From: Podocnemis expansa | Taxonomy: Eukaryota; Chordata; Testudines; Podocnemididae | Assembly: GCA_007922195.1 (NCBI GenBank) | Contig: ML681992.1 | Coordinates: 38,918,831 to 38,982,830, forward strand | DNA: 64,000 bases | Direction: 5' to 3' | Shown here: positions 30,145 to 42,212 of the stretch, one piece after another | Numbering within the stretch: position 1 is the stretch's first letter | Layout: each line of letters opens with the position of its first letter | Made by a program: the position numbers and the translations under genes | The notes under the pieces: generated by a model | Told to the model about the DNA's origin: nothing | Databases searched by the model: none | What the model saw: the letters and a program-made list of their open reading frames with translations, nothing else

Positions 30145-31140
30145 AACACACTGACAGAGCCAGGCAGGTACCCTGAAGTCAACTACTACAGGAGAAGCCC
30201 AAGAACGAAAACAACAGAACACCACTGGTCATTACCTATAACCCCCACGTCAGACCTCTACAACAAACACATCCCCAGAAATCATAAGCCTATTTTACAA
30301 GATGATCCCTCTCTCTCTCTCAAGCCTTGGAGGACAGACCTCTCCTCACTTACAGAATGCCCCCAGCCTTAAATTGATACTTATCAGCAACTACAAACAT
30401 AACAACAGAACCATTAAAGCAGGCACATATCCCTGCAACAAACCACGCTGTCAACATATCTGCACAAAGGATACTTCTACAGGACCTAATCAAACCAGCT
30501 ACACCATCAAAGGTTCATTCACCTGCTCATCCACCAATGTGATTTATGCCATCATGTGCCAGAGATGCCCCTCTGCCTTATATATCGGACAAACAGGACA
30601 GTCTCTGCACAAAAGAATAAATGGGCACAAATGTGACGTCAGAAATCTCAGCACTCCAAAACCAGTGAGTCAGCATTTCAATCTTCTTGACTGAAAATAA
30701 TCAATTAATGATTTGCTAATTGCCGTGCTCAGACTGATGAATATTAAATCAAGGCTTCAAAGAGAAGCTACTGAAATTTAATTTATTTGAAAATTTTTTT
30801 GCATTTTATTTGCTTCAGGACTTAATAGGGACATTGGATTTTTCTCTCATTACAACAGGTGATTTGACCTCATCTCCATCTGTATGCTGTTCCCCAGTGT
30901 CTGAATCTTTACAACTGTTTTGATTTGCTGTTACAGTGTGACCTGATCCCATGACTTACACTCCCCTGCTTTTATTTCCTCCCATTCTGTAAGTTCCCCC
31001 ATCCTCAAAGCATCTGGCAAAGTGGGATTTCTCCCATGAAAGCTTATGTGATAAATACATTTGTTAGTCTTTAAGTGCCACAGGACATCTGTTTATTTGT
31101 TTTACTGAACTAGACTAACACGGCTGCCCTTTTGGATCTT
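30145..31140 (+). mobile_element. Penelope-like retroelement, 3' coding part with GIY-YIG motif and tail
   Basis: 30145-30300 reads, with breaks, a segment with PLVITYNP typical of the region after the PLE reverse transcriptase. 30302-30690 is open. It has Cys pairs (PCNKPRC, MCQRC) and then IYAIMC..ALYIGQTGQSLHKRINGH, the GIY-YIG endonuclease signature that PLEs use for insertion. After a stop, INDLLIAVLRLMNIKSRLQREA and LNRDIGFFSHY continue to about 30860. The 3' untranslated part then runs without a break into the dispersed tail, ending 'gactaacacggctgcccttttgg' near 31135. Stops and the missing 5' part (reverse transcriptase) make it inactive. It links the many SINE-like tails in this window to PLE. 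Confidence 0.85.
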
Positions 31141-31249
31141 AGCAGTTTGTAGTCTCACAAGCAGATGGAGGAACTCTGGAAGGCAATCCACCTGTCTGGG
31201 GAAAGCTCCCTCTGCTGCGCCCCTAGAATGGAATAGCTTCCCACAGCTA

Positions 31250-31490
31250 CCACTCTGAGCTATGTTGAACAGACCCCTTTAAGAGCAAGGAAAATTTCAG
31301 TTTCAGAGTCCTTCTGTGAGCTAGGTAAGTGTTACCATCCTCGTTGTAGAGCTTGGCAAACTGAAGTAGAAACAGGTTAAAGTGACTTTCCCAAGGTCTC
31401 ACAGAATAGCGAAAAGTAGAACTAGACACAAATCATCTGAATCTTGATTCAGACCCCACAGTGCTAACCATTAGACAACACTTTTGAACT
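31250..31490 (-). mobile_element. MIR SINE
   Basis: On + it reads 'ttggcaaactgaagtagaaacaggttaaagtgactttcccaaggtctcacagaatag', then 'cagaccccacagtgctaacca'. This is the reversed order of MIR core words. Diverged but clear. Confidence 0.7.
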
Positions 31491-34319
31491 ATTTGTAGCT
31501 GCAAAATAATACCTATAGGGCCAATTATAGCCCTCAGGTGATTTGAGCTGCAGTTTGGTACTTGGAGCTAGCACTGAATTTAACCTATTATGCAAACAAA
31601 TGCCTGTACGGAAATCTTTCTGCAAAAGTCAGTGCTCTGCAGCACTTCACAGCAATTGCTCATGACCTCATCCATCAAATATGACCCAAATGTCTTAAAT
31701 GTTAGGAACATCCAGCAGGAGGTGCACATGCATGATTCTCTAGTCACGCAGTGAACAATGGCGTTATACAGATTTTTTCAAAACAATGACCTCCCAGCAA
31801 AGTCAGCCCTCTGCAAAAGGCACAAGTCTTTAAACTTCACCCCATTAACATCCAGGGCCTTGTCAAAAGATACTGGGCACTTGTTCTTTTGAGTCACAAA
31901 GGTTATTGTTCCATTCTGGCCCCACTTAAGTCCTGCTCTTTGAACATATCGTGTTGGCTACACTTCATATATGAATTTCTGACCTGCTTCTCCTTTGTTG
32001 TATGGCCCCGTTATACTGCTCTGACAGCATAAAGAAGGTAAGAACCTGAAGGCTGAATGTACAAGGAAATTTGGATATCATTTCAAGAGTAGCACAGAGC
32101 CATTTAACTGCGTCACTTATACCACAGCTCACACCACCAGGCACATCTAGGAGTGTGGCCAGAGAAATTGTCCATGGTGAGAGTACTACTGTGTTCAAAC
32201 TACTACTGGCTGCTGAAAAAAGTGCTCCAGATACATAGGAAGCCAAAGGCAAGTTAGAGCATCCATGTCCCAGAGAGAACCTAGCTTTCACTGATTCAAA
32301 GTCACACTAACTTCTCAGGTGCTACAGTTATAAAAGCCATCCTTAGCTCTACAAACTGGGAATATTTGAGGGGGCTTGGAAATGACTGAAACACCAGCAA
32401 CATTGAACCCCCAAATGCGCTTCATATCTACTAGGAGAGCAACAGCAATAGAACAGGGTTAGTCGTATCTATATATAGTGAGTATACTCTGTAAACCCAA
32501 ATATCATTAGAAGAAGGGTCTGCTCTGTTCCATAGATCTAATGTAAATTGTAGCCAGTGAAAAGAGAGACATAATTAGAGAGACATAGCTGTTTGCTGTG
32601 CAATTCCGCGCATAAGATAAAAATGTTCAGAACTGATAAAAAATAAACTGGACTTGTTGAAAACAAGCAATGTTCTGGAAAGGCAACAGCAGCTGAGGTA
32701 ACTGTTGATTTGTGCTCCAATATATGGACCGGTTAAATAATTTAAAATTAAGGTAGCCAATGCAAAAGTACCAGAGAGCCACTAGATGGTAGCAGTGTCC
32801 CTTTTTTCTCAGATACAACACATGAAAATTAAGGGGTGTTGGGAAACTACTAAAAAGTATGTGTTGGTAAAAATGGTGCAAATGATTACAAAGTCACTGC
32901 TGATTCCTAAACAGAGATCAAATTACTGGCTCCAAAAAACAAAAGTGCATGAATTTAGTGAAGTGGCTAAAAACCCATCACAGGTATGATGGGCTGCACT
33001 CTGCTGGAGATAGAACTGTTTAAAGGGATACATGCAGACTTGTGGGTGTATGAAAGAATGAGGGAATATGCAAAGATGTCTAGAATCAATAAATTTAACG
33101 TTATTAAACACTCTGAGACAAATGTTCCAAATTCATTACTACAGCAGCTTGCTGTACAGGGTGTAGGCTGTAAACCTCATTTCTTCAAAAAAGATTAAAA
33201 TTAAATAGAGTGTCTGGGGACTCTGAAAAATAAAGCAAAAGGAAAGCAAAACTGCTCTGTTAAGAAAAACTCAAGAACAAATTCCAGAGAAGAACAACGC
33301 ACCCCAAATTGCCCAAAAAGTACATAGTTTAAGGTACATGGAAGTACCTTAAGGGATCAACAGGGTCATCCAAGACTACGTTAGAAACAGACTTGAACAC
33401 TTTTTTGGATTTGACATTTGCAGGCTTGTAATAACTAAGGGCTAAGGACTTGAGCCTGAAAGGCACTTATTTCCACAAATATCAGTGAGACAACTGATGA
33501 TGACACAAGTGTTAGTCAGCTCATTGCAGGCTTCAGTTCTGACTGCTGATGTTTCCAAGTCTCTGTGAAGCATGCCTTTAATGCCTTACACAGTGGGTAA
33601 CTAGAAGCTGCACCTTAGATTTTCAAAATGTTTTGCTTGGGAAAGCCTAAAAGCCTTTTCTACTATCGGCTTGCTTGCTTATTTCATTATTACTTTTACA
33701 GCTCTTTACTGGCAGAGGAAAAGTTACAGAATGTTCTACAAATAATACTACCTGGACTTTCCCACTAATTTGCATCCATTCTTACAAAAGAGGGATGGAG
33801 GAGTAATTTTGCTCTGAAATAAATCTTTCAAGGTCAGCAAGACGACTGAAAAAAAGGTGTCATTTTCTTATTTATATGCTTTCTAGCTAAGGTACTTGTC
33901 TGTTCTTATTATAGGTCCCCTGAAGATCCCCAGATCCTCAAAAGATATGTGGGTGCTCACACTATTGATTTTCAGTGCAAGCCAGGCCCATAAGTATCCT
34001 TCAAGATCTGGGTCCAAGTAATAAGGCCAAGATCACACAGGAAGTTTGTGAGAGAGCACACTGGTTTCTTAAGTGTCAGATCAGAACCATCTGCCATGGC
34101 AGAATCATCTTCTGATATTACATTAATTATATAGTTATATTTTACAGTTATTTGGTAAGTGCAACACTAGTTTTTAAATTGTAAATGTGCAAAATAATTG
34201 TGCTCAGTGATGTGAAACAGAAAAATAAGAAGTCTATGCTCCAAACAACTTATAATAAAAAAGTGAATAGGAGGCAAATCCAGAGAAAGGGTTAAGTTAA
34301 TTATTATTATTAATTATTA
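31491..34319. other. 2.8 kb with no gene seen
   Basis: Intergenic DNA. A faint MIR-like stretch on the complement (34020-34105) and a TTA/ATT-rich tract (34293-34327) are the only structures I notice. Confidence 0.4.
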
Positions 34320-34437
34320 ATTATTACTATCATGAACATCTAACTTTTTGGGAACTGTGCAAGAAGACAAAACCCTGACTGGAATCATTTAGTTAAGGTT
34401 GGTCCTGCTTTGAGTAGAGTGTTGAAACAGATGACCT
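34320..34437 (+). mobile_element. CR1 3' end of another subfamily, truncated
   Basis: The words 'aatcatttagttaaggttggtcctgctttgag' and 'gatgacct' are the tail of a second CR1 subfamily. It stops where the next CR1 begins, so the latter probably inserted into it. Confidence 0.55.
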
Positions 34438-34520
34438 ACCCTAGTCAGGAAGTATCTGAGTCATTGACTGTTACATTTAAAATCATGGAAGACTGGAGAG
34501 GTCCGAAGGCTATGTCTAAA

Positions 34521-35045
34521 CAGGGGTGTCACTGGCGCTGGGCACCCAAGTGTCATGCCCCAAATCCCAGCACCTGTGCCCCAGGTCTGGTGGCCCCCTG
34601 GTCTCCGGCCCGATTTGGCCAAAGATCCTGGGCCCAGCTGCCCGCGACCGTGGCAGCCCCATCCCCATCTGCAGATCTGGGGCTCGACTGCAGAGGCCGC
34701 TCCTGGCCCCATCCCCAGCCAGGGATCCAGGGCCCAACTGCCCGCAGCCATGGCTGTGGCAGCCCCATCCCTGGTGGAGGATCTGGGGCCTAGCCACCCG
34801 CAGCCGCGGCAGCCCTGTCCCCAGCCGGGAATCTGGGGTGTGGTCGCCCGCAGCAGCAGCGGCCGCTTCCGTTCCTGGCCCCAGCCATGGATGTGGGGCC
34901 CAGCCGCCCGCAGCGGCACGCAGCCACTTCCGGCCCCATCCCCGACCAGGGGGTGTGACCTGCAGGCAGGGGGCAGGGCTTGTGGGCCAGGGGTGGGGCC
35001 TGCGGGCCATGCCCTGGCTCCCTCCCCAGGGCAGCGATGCCCCTG
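34521..35045 (-). mobile_element. GC-rich hAT MITE, copy C
   Basis: Inverted ends CAGGGGTGTCACTGGCGC and GGCAGCGATGCCCCTG. Flanks are tgtctaaa (34513-34520) and tgtctact (35046-35053), 6/8. The 'cccaagtgtcatgcccc' part is at the left, so this copy is reversed relative to A, D and E. The interior is a tandem array of about 60-bp GC-rich units. Long open frames (for example 34526-35197) are repeat by-products. Confidence 0.85.
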
Positions 35046-35083
35046 TGTCTACTTCAGGCAAAATTAGTTTGGTGAAAAAACAA

Positions 35084-35165
35084 CAAGGAGTTGTGTGGCA
35101 CTTTAAAAGTGCCACACAACTCCTTGTTGTTTTTCACTGGACTAGACTAACACAGGTATCCCTTT
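35084..35165. mobile_element. palindromic PLE tail fragment
   Basis: A reversed piece (35084-35110, 'aacaaggagttgtgtggcac') meets its forward complement (35111-35160) almost head to head, giving a near-perfect palindrome. The forward piece runs on to 'actagactaacacaggtatccc', the PLE terminus. Confidence 0.8.
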
Positions 35166-35263
35166 TAAAATTGACAAAATTAGTTTGGCCTTGCTAGTCT
35201 GAACTAAGAAGTTCAAGGCTACTTCGAACTAACCTCGGGTGAGTTCTAACATTTAGTTTGAAC

Positions 35264-35751
35264 CAGGGGCATTGCTGGCTGTGGGAGGGACCCAGGGCAT
35301 GGGCCCAGGCCCTGCCCCTGGCCTGCAGGCCCCACCCCCAATTTACAGGCCCCGTCCCCTGGCTGGGACAGGGCCAGGCGCTGCCGCAGGCGGCCAGGCC
35401 CCGCATCCCTGGCGGGGGAGGGGGTCTCCACTGCCATGGCTTGCCAGGTTCTGGATCCCCAGCACAGAGGAGGGGGCCGCAGTGGCCGTGGCCTGCCAGG
35501 CCCCAGATCCCTGGTGCAGGCAAGGGGGCCACCGCGGCTGCGGCTAGCCAGGCCCCGGATCCCTGGCGCAGTTGAGGGGGCCGCCATGGCCGCCGGTGGC
35601 CAGGCCCTGGATCCCAGGCCGGGGACGGGGCTGCCGCGGCTGCCCCCAGCTGGGCCTCAGATCTCTGGCCCGATTGGGCTGGAGATCCAGGGCACTGGCG
35701 CTGGGGTTCGGGGCACGTGCCCTGGCGTGCCCAGCGCCAGCGACACCCCTG
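35264..35751 (+). mobile_element. GC-rich hAT MITE, copy D
   Basis: Ends CAGGGGCATTGCTGGC and GCCAGCGACACCCCTG. Flanked by identical 8-bp gtttgaac (35256-35263 and 35752-35759), a perfect hAT target duplication within the MITE body. The interior has GC-rich units with 'ccaggccccggatccctggc'. Confidence 0.92.
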
Positions 35752-37397
35752 GTTTGAACTAGAATGTTCAAACAAACCAGCTTAGTTCTTACTTCTTAAG
35801 TTCGAACTAAGCCTTAGTTTGGGTCTTGGCCAGACTAAGTGCCAGTACTAACTAGTTTGAACTAAGCTTTCCCTAGTTTGAACTAAGAAATTTCTTAGTT
35901 CGAACTAAGGAAAGCCTAGTGTGGCCATGGGCTAAATTAATTCAGACTAAGCTTGCTTAGTCTGGACTAATTTACCAGTGTAGACATAGCCAAAAAGAGA
36001 AAATGTAGTGCCCATCTATAAAAAAGAGGGAAATAAAAACAACACAGAGAATTATAGACTAGTCAGTTTAACCTCTGCATGAGGAAAAATAAAGGAGCAA
36101 ATAATTAAGGAATCAACTAGCAAACATCTAGAAGAGAATAAGGCGATAGTAAGAATGGATTTGTCAAGAACAAAATCATGTCAAAGCAACCTAATAGTTT
36201 TCTATGATGCAATACCAAGCTCTGTGGATAGAGGGGAAGTGGAAGGTGTGATATATGTAGACTTCAGTAAGATTTTTTATATCGTCTCATGTCCCTTTCA
36301 CATTAACAAACTGGGGAATTATAAACTAGATTGAGCTACTATAAAACGGGTGCAAAACTGGTTGGATAACTGCTCTCACAGAGTAGTCATCACAGTCATG
36401 CTGGAAATGTATAATGAGAAGGGCACCTTATGAATCAGTTCTGCATCTGGTTCTGTTCAATATTTTCATCAAAATATTTTCAATATTTTATGGAATAGAG
36501 AGTACACTTATATTGTTTGTGCATGATACCAAGCTGGGAGGGGTTGCAAGTGCTTTGGAAGATAGGATCACAATTCAAAGTGATTTGAACAAACTGATGA
36601 AATGGTCTGAGATAAGTGGAATGAAATTCAAGAAAGACTAGTACAGAGTACTCCACTTAGGAAAGAACAATCCATTGCACATATACAAAATGGGCAATGA
36701 CTGCCTAGGAAGGAGTACTGCAGAAAGGGATCTGGGTGTCATAGTGGACCAAAAGCTAAATATGAGTCCACAGTGTGAGATTTTCCAAAAAAAGCAAACA
36801 CCACTCTGGGATGTATTAACAGGAGTATTGTAAGTAAGACATGAGAAGTAATTCTTCTGCTCTCCTCCACCCTAATTAGGCATCAGCTGGAGTACTGTGT
36901 CCAGTTCTGGTGCCTCATTTCAGGAAAGTTGTAGACAAATTGGAGAAAGTCCAGAAAAGAGCAACAAGAACGATTAAATGCCTGGAACACTTGATTTATG
37001 ATGGAGGATTGAAAGATCTGAGTTTGTTTAGTCTGGACAAGAGGAGACTAAAAAGGGACACAATAACAATTTTCAAGTACCTAAAAGGTTGTTATGAGGA
37101 GAAGGGAGAAAAATTATTCTCATTAACCACCAATGATAGGACAAGAAGCAATAGGATTAAAGTACAGCAAGGGAGGTTTAGGTTGGACATTAGGAAAAAG
37201 TTCCTAACTGCCAAAATGATTAACTACTGGAATAAGTTGCCTAGGGAGGATGTGGAATCTACATTATGGTAAGTTTTTAAGAGCAGGTTAGACAAACACC
37301 TGTCAGGGAGGGTTTAATATGGTACTTGGTCCTGCCATGAGTTCAGGGGCTGGACTTGATGACCTCCCATGGTTCCTTCCAGTTTCTGTAATTCTGT

Positions 37398-37554
37398 GCT
37401 CCGAAGGGGCAGCTGTGTGGGTTTAGTTCAGTAAAACTCACAAGGAGTCCTGTGGCACTTAAAGTCTAGCAAATTTATTTATTCTATGAGCTTTTGAAAG
37501 CTCATGAAAAAAATAAATTTGTTAGCCTTTAAGTGCCACAGGTTTCCTTGTTTA
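37398..37554. mobile_element. inverted pair of PLE tails
   Basis: 37398-37495 is reversed ('gaaggggcagctgtg' to 'tttattctatgagctttt'). 37496-37554 is forward ('gaaagctcatg' to 'cacaggtttccttgt'). They meet at the hairpin 'agcttttgaaagct' and sit inside the last bases of a CR1. Confidence 0.8.
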
Positions 37555-37568
37555 TAATTCTATGATCA

Positions 37569-39465
37569 TCTAGGAGGGCACTATGGGTCTGATCTAAAAC
37601 CATTCAAATCATTGGGGGATCTTTTTATTGACTTTAGTGGGATTTGGTTTAGGTGGTAAGTGAGAAAGGTTGCTGACCTTGTAGAATGTGGCTGGAGTCA
37701 TTCCATGCCCAGGGGCAGCCTTACCCGTAACAGCAGATTGCAAGGAACATCACCAGGTTCTATGAATTTTGCTGGCATGCCATACAGGAATGGTATGCCA
37801 CTGGTCTTACCGGACATTTAGATATCCCCAACAGAAGAAATCCGAAGCCAGTTGGCAGCATTACACTGGCCACAACTAAGGAAACTTATAAGTCAGTGCT
37901 TTGCATTTGGGAATTTTTTGCATGACGTAGCTGGAAATTAGCATGATAAGTTACAGACTCCAGCTGTGATTCATATGGTATACAAAATAAATATCGGATG
38001 TGGGTTTAACATGTGTATATGAGACCACACACGTATTAACTAAAGAACAAAAATACTGTCTAATATCTCAGGCTCAAAACAAATGTAGTGCTGTGTGCTC
38101 AGCTCTAAGTAGGCACTGAAAATCTCATTAATAAAAGTGCCAAGATCGCCTTGCACTTCATGTTTAGTTCTGTTTACACTGGAATTTTTGTGGCGTTCCA
38201 AATATTGACCTTATGCATCATGTTGCTATGACACAATTTGACACAATAGGATGTGAAGTGTGCAGTTTCGGTCTTAACTCTGTAGCCTGATTCTTTATTA
38301 TTCTTTATTATTTCAAATTTGGATGCAGTTACCAATAGTTACTTTATTAAGGGACTGGGGATTTTGCCCAGATCCTACCACAGAAAAATTTGAATAGGGA
38401 CCCCTGGGATGCCCAACAGGAACTGTAATGTGGATACCCAAAAGTTTATTCATAAAAACCTTTTATTGTAATAAGTATAAATGATAAACAAAATGAAAAC
38501 TGAAAGAAAATCAAATTAACAGGTGAGTAATAACTGGATGACATTCAAATTCTACTCTAATACACACAGGAAATATTATGTGGCATGATTTAAACTGAAC
38601 TAAGATTTATACTCTATACCTTTGGTTAATATACTCACATCCATTTCCAATGGCTTGGTTCAGACAGGTGTCCAATGCCTCAACTTGAGGGAGCGGTGGA
38701 GAGCTTGACAATACTAAACAGCTATATTTAGGATATAACTAAATAGCTATTAGAAAAAGATGAGGATTGACACTGCTGCTGGAGCTAAAAACTCATTTGA
38801 TAGATAGATACCCCCAGCAACAGAGTAGGTCCGTTTATACCCTTTGTAGTATGGATCAGTTTGGGTCCTCCTTCTCTACCCAAGTTTTGGGTTCTTCACC
38901 CCAACAATTGTTAGGGTACATTTATTCAATAAGTTGCAACCTTGTGCATATGGTTGATGCATGCCATCCTTCTAAACTTCTTCTATCTTCCTCTGTTATT
39001 TCTAGATGTTTCTGTGGGGTTTGTGATATACAGATATTTGAGGGTCTGGTCTAGGTAAGTCCCTTTTTGTTCAGATGTCTGCCGACCTAGCTCAGACAGA
39101 AATCACAATCAAAATATAGACTGTGGATTTCCACATCACTGCCCAATGCACAAACAAATCTATCTTACATTAGCTTACACTAACTGATGAATTCCTATGC
39201 CTTTGGCTGTTTTATACAAGGACAGTATGATCTCTACACAAGCCTGCAAGGTGCCTTGTGTTACATCTTTTAACATAAAATGTACATACTATCTTATGAA
39301 CATAAAAATCTATTATCTATGCTAACATGATCTCTTAAACCTCGAGAGAAAAGATAAATTTGACTATGCAATGCAAGCCAAGCATGGATTAGGTTACGGA
39401 CTACAACTCTAAGAATTAAAGTTTAGGAACATAGGAATTTCCTTACAGGATTATACCAGTGATAA
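37569..39465. other. 1.9 kb with no gene seen
   Basis: Intergenic DNA. A 'ctttattatt' double repeat near 38290 and weak similarity of 38165-38185 to the palindromic-MITE end are all I notice. Confidence 0.4.
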
Positions 39466-39473
39466 ATTTAATC

Positions 39474-40902
39474 TAGAGGTCTCAAACACGCAGCCTCCTG
39501 TGGCCCCTGATAACCCCCTAGGGTATTCAAATGCCGAGCCTCTCCACTGATGGAAACCAAGCAGCCTCACCTCCCCCCTGCATTATCAGCCACTGATGGG
39601 GGGAGCTGAACTGCTGCCTGGGAGCTGCCCTATTCACATGCTGCACGTGATCAGGAGCTGCCCTATTCACATGCAGCAGCTCATTGAGCAGTTGAAGCAG
39701 GCTGAGCCATCCAGAGAAGGCTCGGGGGGGGGGGGGGCTTAAAGGACGGTGACCTGAGCCTGTGGGGAGGGTTCACAGGGGGCTCCATTCTGGGGGAAGC
39801 ACCAGAATGCCCCACCACTAGCCACCGCACGGCCCCCAGGGCTTTCCCCACTGCCGGTTCAGCACAGGCAGGAGGTATTTCCCCCCAGGAGGGTGGGGTA
39901 GTGTTTTTTCTTCCACCTGCCCCAGTGCTGCTAAATTTTGGTAGGCAGGGGATGTTTTCTCCTCTGCCGGCCCCACTCAGCCAAATTCAAGCAGGCAGGT
40001 GGGTGGGGGTTGTTTCCTCTTCTGCCAACCCCAGAGCAGCTAATTCGGGTGGGCGTAGAGTGTTTTCCCCATGCCAGCTCCACCGCAGCCAAATTGGAGT
40101 GGGCAGGCAGGCGAGGGGTGTTTCCCCCTCTGCCAACCCCAGCGTAGCCAAATTCAAACAGGTGGTGGGGAGGGTGTTTCCCCCACCACCGGTCCCAGCG
40201 CTGCCCCCAGGGCCAGGCAGGGGGCTGCTTATTTACGGTTCTGTGGAGGGCTCTGACCAACCTATTTGCAGCCCTGTCCTGGGATATGGCTGCTTTCTTC
40301 CCCTCCTGGTTTGGGGCTACATTCAGCCCCCTCTTTTTAAAGCAAAAAACCCAAAAATCTTCTAAAACAATTTAATTTTATTTAAAAAACTAAAAGCTTT
40401 ATCAAAATTTAATTTAAATTAAATTAAATTCAATTTTAATAAATCAAACTGCAATTAATTTATTTCAATTAACATCAATTTGAATTCAATAAATTAAATT
40501 TTAATTTAATTTTAATTAAATTAACCAGTAGTCCTTCAGGGATTGAAAAAGTATATTTTTTGCCCTCAAACCAAAAAAGATTGGGAACCACTGATTTATA
40601 ATGTAAAATTTTAAGTCTGTTTGTTTACTCTTTGTCTTTTTGATGATTTTGCCATCTTGAATGGAAGTAATTCTAAAAGGAAACATGTGTTTTGGCTTTG
40701 TAAAGACTGTCAAAATTAGCACAGACTTCATGTTACAGTTTCAAAAAAGTTAATAAATTGACTTTTATTAGCATACTATATTACTCTTCATTTTTTACTG
40801 TACTTCCACATCATTGTATGAAAAAGTTTCAGTGGTGTGGCCCTTGGGCCAATTTCCTAGTCCTCATGCGGCCCTCAAGGTGATTTGAGTTTGAGACCTC
40901 TG
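39474..40902 (-). mobile_element. hAT element, second copy of the 1633-3878 family
   Basis: Left end TAGAGGTCTCAAACACGC and right end GAGTTTGAGACCTCTG. Flanks atttaatc (39466-39473) and gtttaatc (40903-40910), 7/8. The order is reversed relative to 1633-3878 and includes the same minisatellite (about 39895-40165). It lacks the nested hAT: the site reads 'gtgcttcccccag' in the complement, with one copy of the 8-mer. It has gained an AATT-rich array (40360-40525). Confidence 0.9.
40360..40525. repeat. AATT-rich simple array in the hAT
   Basis: Repeated 'aatttaatttaaatt', 'aattaaattaaat' and 'tcaattttaat' words, almost all A and T. It is absent from the family's other copy (1633-3878), so it grew after insertion. 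Confidence 0.8.
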
Positions 40903-40975
40903 GTTTAATCTGTCTCTGACTCTGATTAACAGCAGGTGCATTAGGGTATGGTGCAAAAGTCTTCATAATGAACAA

Positions 40976-41040
40976 TTGCAGAATCACAGAATCTTAGGAT
41001 TGGAAGGGACCATGAGAGTTCATGTAGTCAACTTCACTAG
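40976..41040 (-). mobile_element. CR1 3'-end fragment
   Basis: On + 'gcagaatcacagaatcttagg' and 'tggaagggaccatgagagttcat' give the reversed CR1 terminus. Truncated after about 65 bp. Confidence 0.75.
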
Positions 41041-41072
41041 AGGCCAGAATAAATCGTTCAAAGGAAATCAAG

Positions 41073-41376
41073 TAAGGAGTCCCATGGCACATTTAAAAAC
41101 TAACAAATTTAGTTATTGCATGCGCTTTTATGGGAGAAAATCCCACTTCATCAGATGCTTGAAGCAAAATGGCATTTTTCCCATGAAAGCGCATTCGATA
41201 AATAAATTTGTTAGTCTTTAAACATGCCATATGACTCCTTGTTTGTTTGCCAAACAAGATTAACACAAAACAAATAAGGAGTCTTGTGCCACTTTTAAAG
41301 ACTAAGAAATTTATTTATCATATGAGTTTTTGTGGGAGAAAATCCCATTTCATCAGATGCTTTGAGGAACATACGT
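41073..41376. mobile_element. three PLE tails in alternating orientation
   Basis: 41073-41160 is reversed, 41161-41264 forward and 41268-41376 reversed. Each holds the 'ggagaaaatccca' hairpin region and the 'gactaa.aaattta' block. The first two meet at the hairpin side. Confidence 0.8.
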
Positions 41377-41581
41377 TTATACATACATACTTTCAGGACC
41401 TTTGATCCAGAGAAGGAACAAGAAGCTAAACATTTGGTGATGACCAGGGCAACCTAGATAAATCAGGAAGCATCAAAAGCAGGAGAGGTGGGTTTATCCA
41501 GTTTATGCCCAAAATAAACTTGACAAATACAACATAAAACACACAGAAGGGGCCCAGAAACAACAAAGAGGAAATGAATAA

Positions 41582-41661
41582 ATTTTTAGTCTTTAAAATG
41601 CCACAGGACTGCTTGTTTGTTTTGCTGAACTAGACTAATATGGCTACCCCTTTTGAACTTG
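41582..41661 (+). mobile_element. PLE tail fragment
   Basis: From 'tttttagtctttaaa' to 'actaatatggctacccctttt', the last 80 bp of the family. Confidence 0.75.
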
Positions 41662-42212
41662 TTCAAAAAAGCAATTCTTTCCTGACCTATCAGGTGGTGG
41701 TTTACTGATGCACAGTGGTTTATATTCTTTATTTCTGCCTTGAATAAATATTTATGTTCTCTTTTCCACATTCTTTTTTAATTCTCAGTTCAAAGAGACT
41801 CAGTATCTTGTAGCAATGAAGCCCACAGGTTTCTATATATTCCCTTTATCAGTTTTTAATCTGTTGCCCTATTTCATTGAATGCACTCTTGTTCTTATCA
41901 TTTAGGGGAATCAGTTAGCTCTACAGCACCAAGTATTTTACGTATTTCTAGTCTATCCTCTCTTATTTGCATCCTCACAAAACTAAGCTATTCCAATCTT
42001 TTAACTGTTTCCATCATCATAAAGTTTTTCCATGCTTTATATATTTGACAGTCTCTGTATCCTTCTGTTTCTATCTCTTTACTGACATTCTGTGATCAGA
42101 CATACAGTTTCCAGGTGCAAGTGAATCTCACCTGTAATATTTCCAGTATTGTCATTAATCCCATCTTTATAGATCAGAATTTTATAGTTTGTTTCTAGAT
42201 AGTTTATGTTAA

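Larger units (their letters stand above)
34508..35991. mobile_element. palindromic MITE, copy 3, host to other elements
   Basis: Left end GGCTATGTCTAAA and right end TGTAGACATAGCC are inverted. The remaining body is 'ttcgaactaa' palindromes. It is inserted in a CR1 and itself contains two GC-rich hATs (34521-35045 and 35264-35751) and a palindromic PLE piece (35084-35165). Without these it would be about 400 bp. Confidence 0.82.
34438..37568 (+). mobile_element. CR1 LINE with nested insertions
   Basis: 34438-34507 and 36000 onward join as one CR1 once the MITE at 34508-35991 is removed ('gactggagaggtccgaa' then 'gaaaatgtagtgcccatct'). Reverse-transcriptase motifs in order: VPIYKKEGN and NYR (36010-36065), QSNLIVFYD (about 36185), YVDFSKIF (about 36257), a damaged catalytic loop, W-SEISGMKF, then the C-terminal block at 36910-37272 (FRKVVDKLEKVQ, LFSLDKRRLKRD). 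The 3' end is split by a PLE inverted pair at 37398-37548, with 'ataattctatgatcatc' after it. Multiple stops make it inactive. Confidence 0.9.

Noticed and set aside
34526..35197. 223-codon and several other long open frames
   Set aside because: All lie in hAT copy C, where GC-rich tandem units lack stop codons in most frames. No domain, splice signal or conserved motif is seen.
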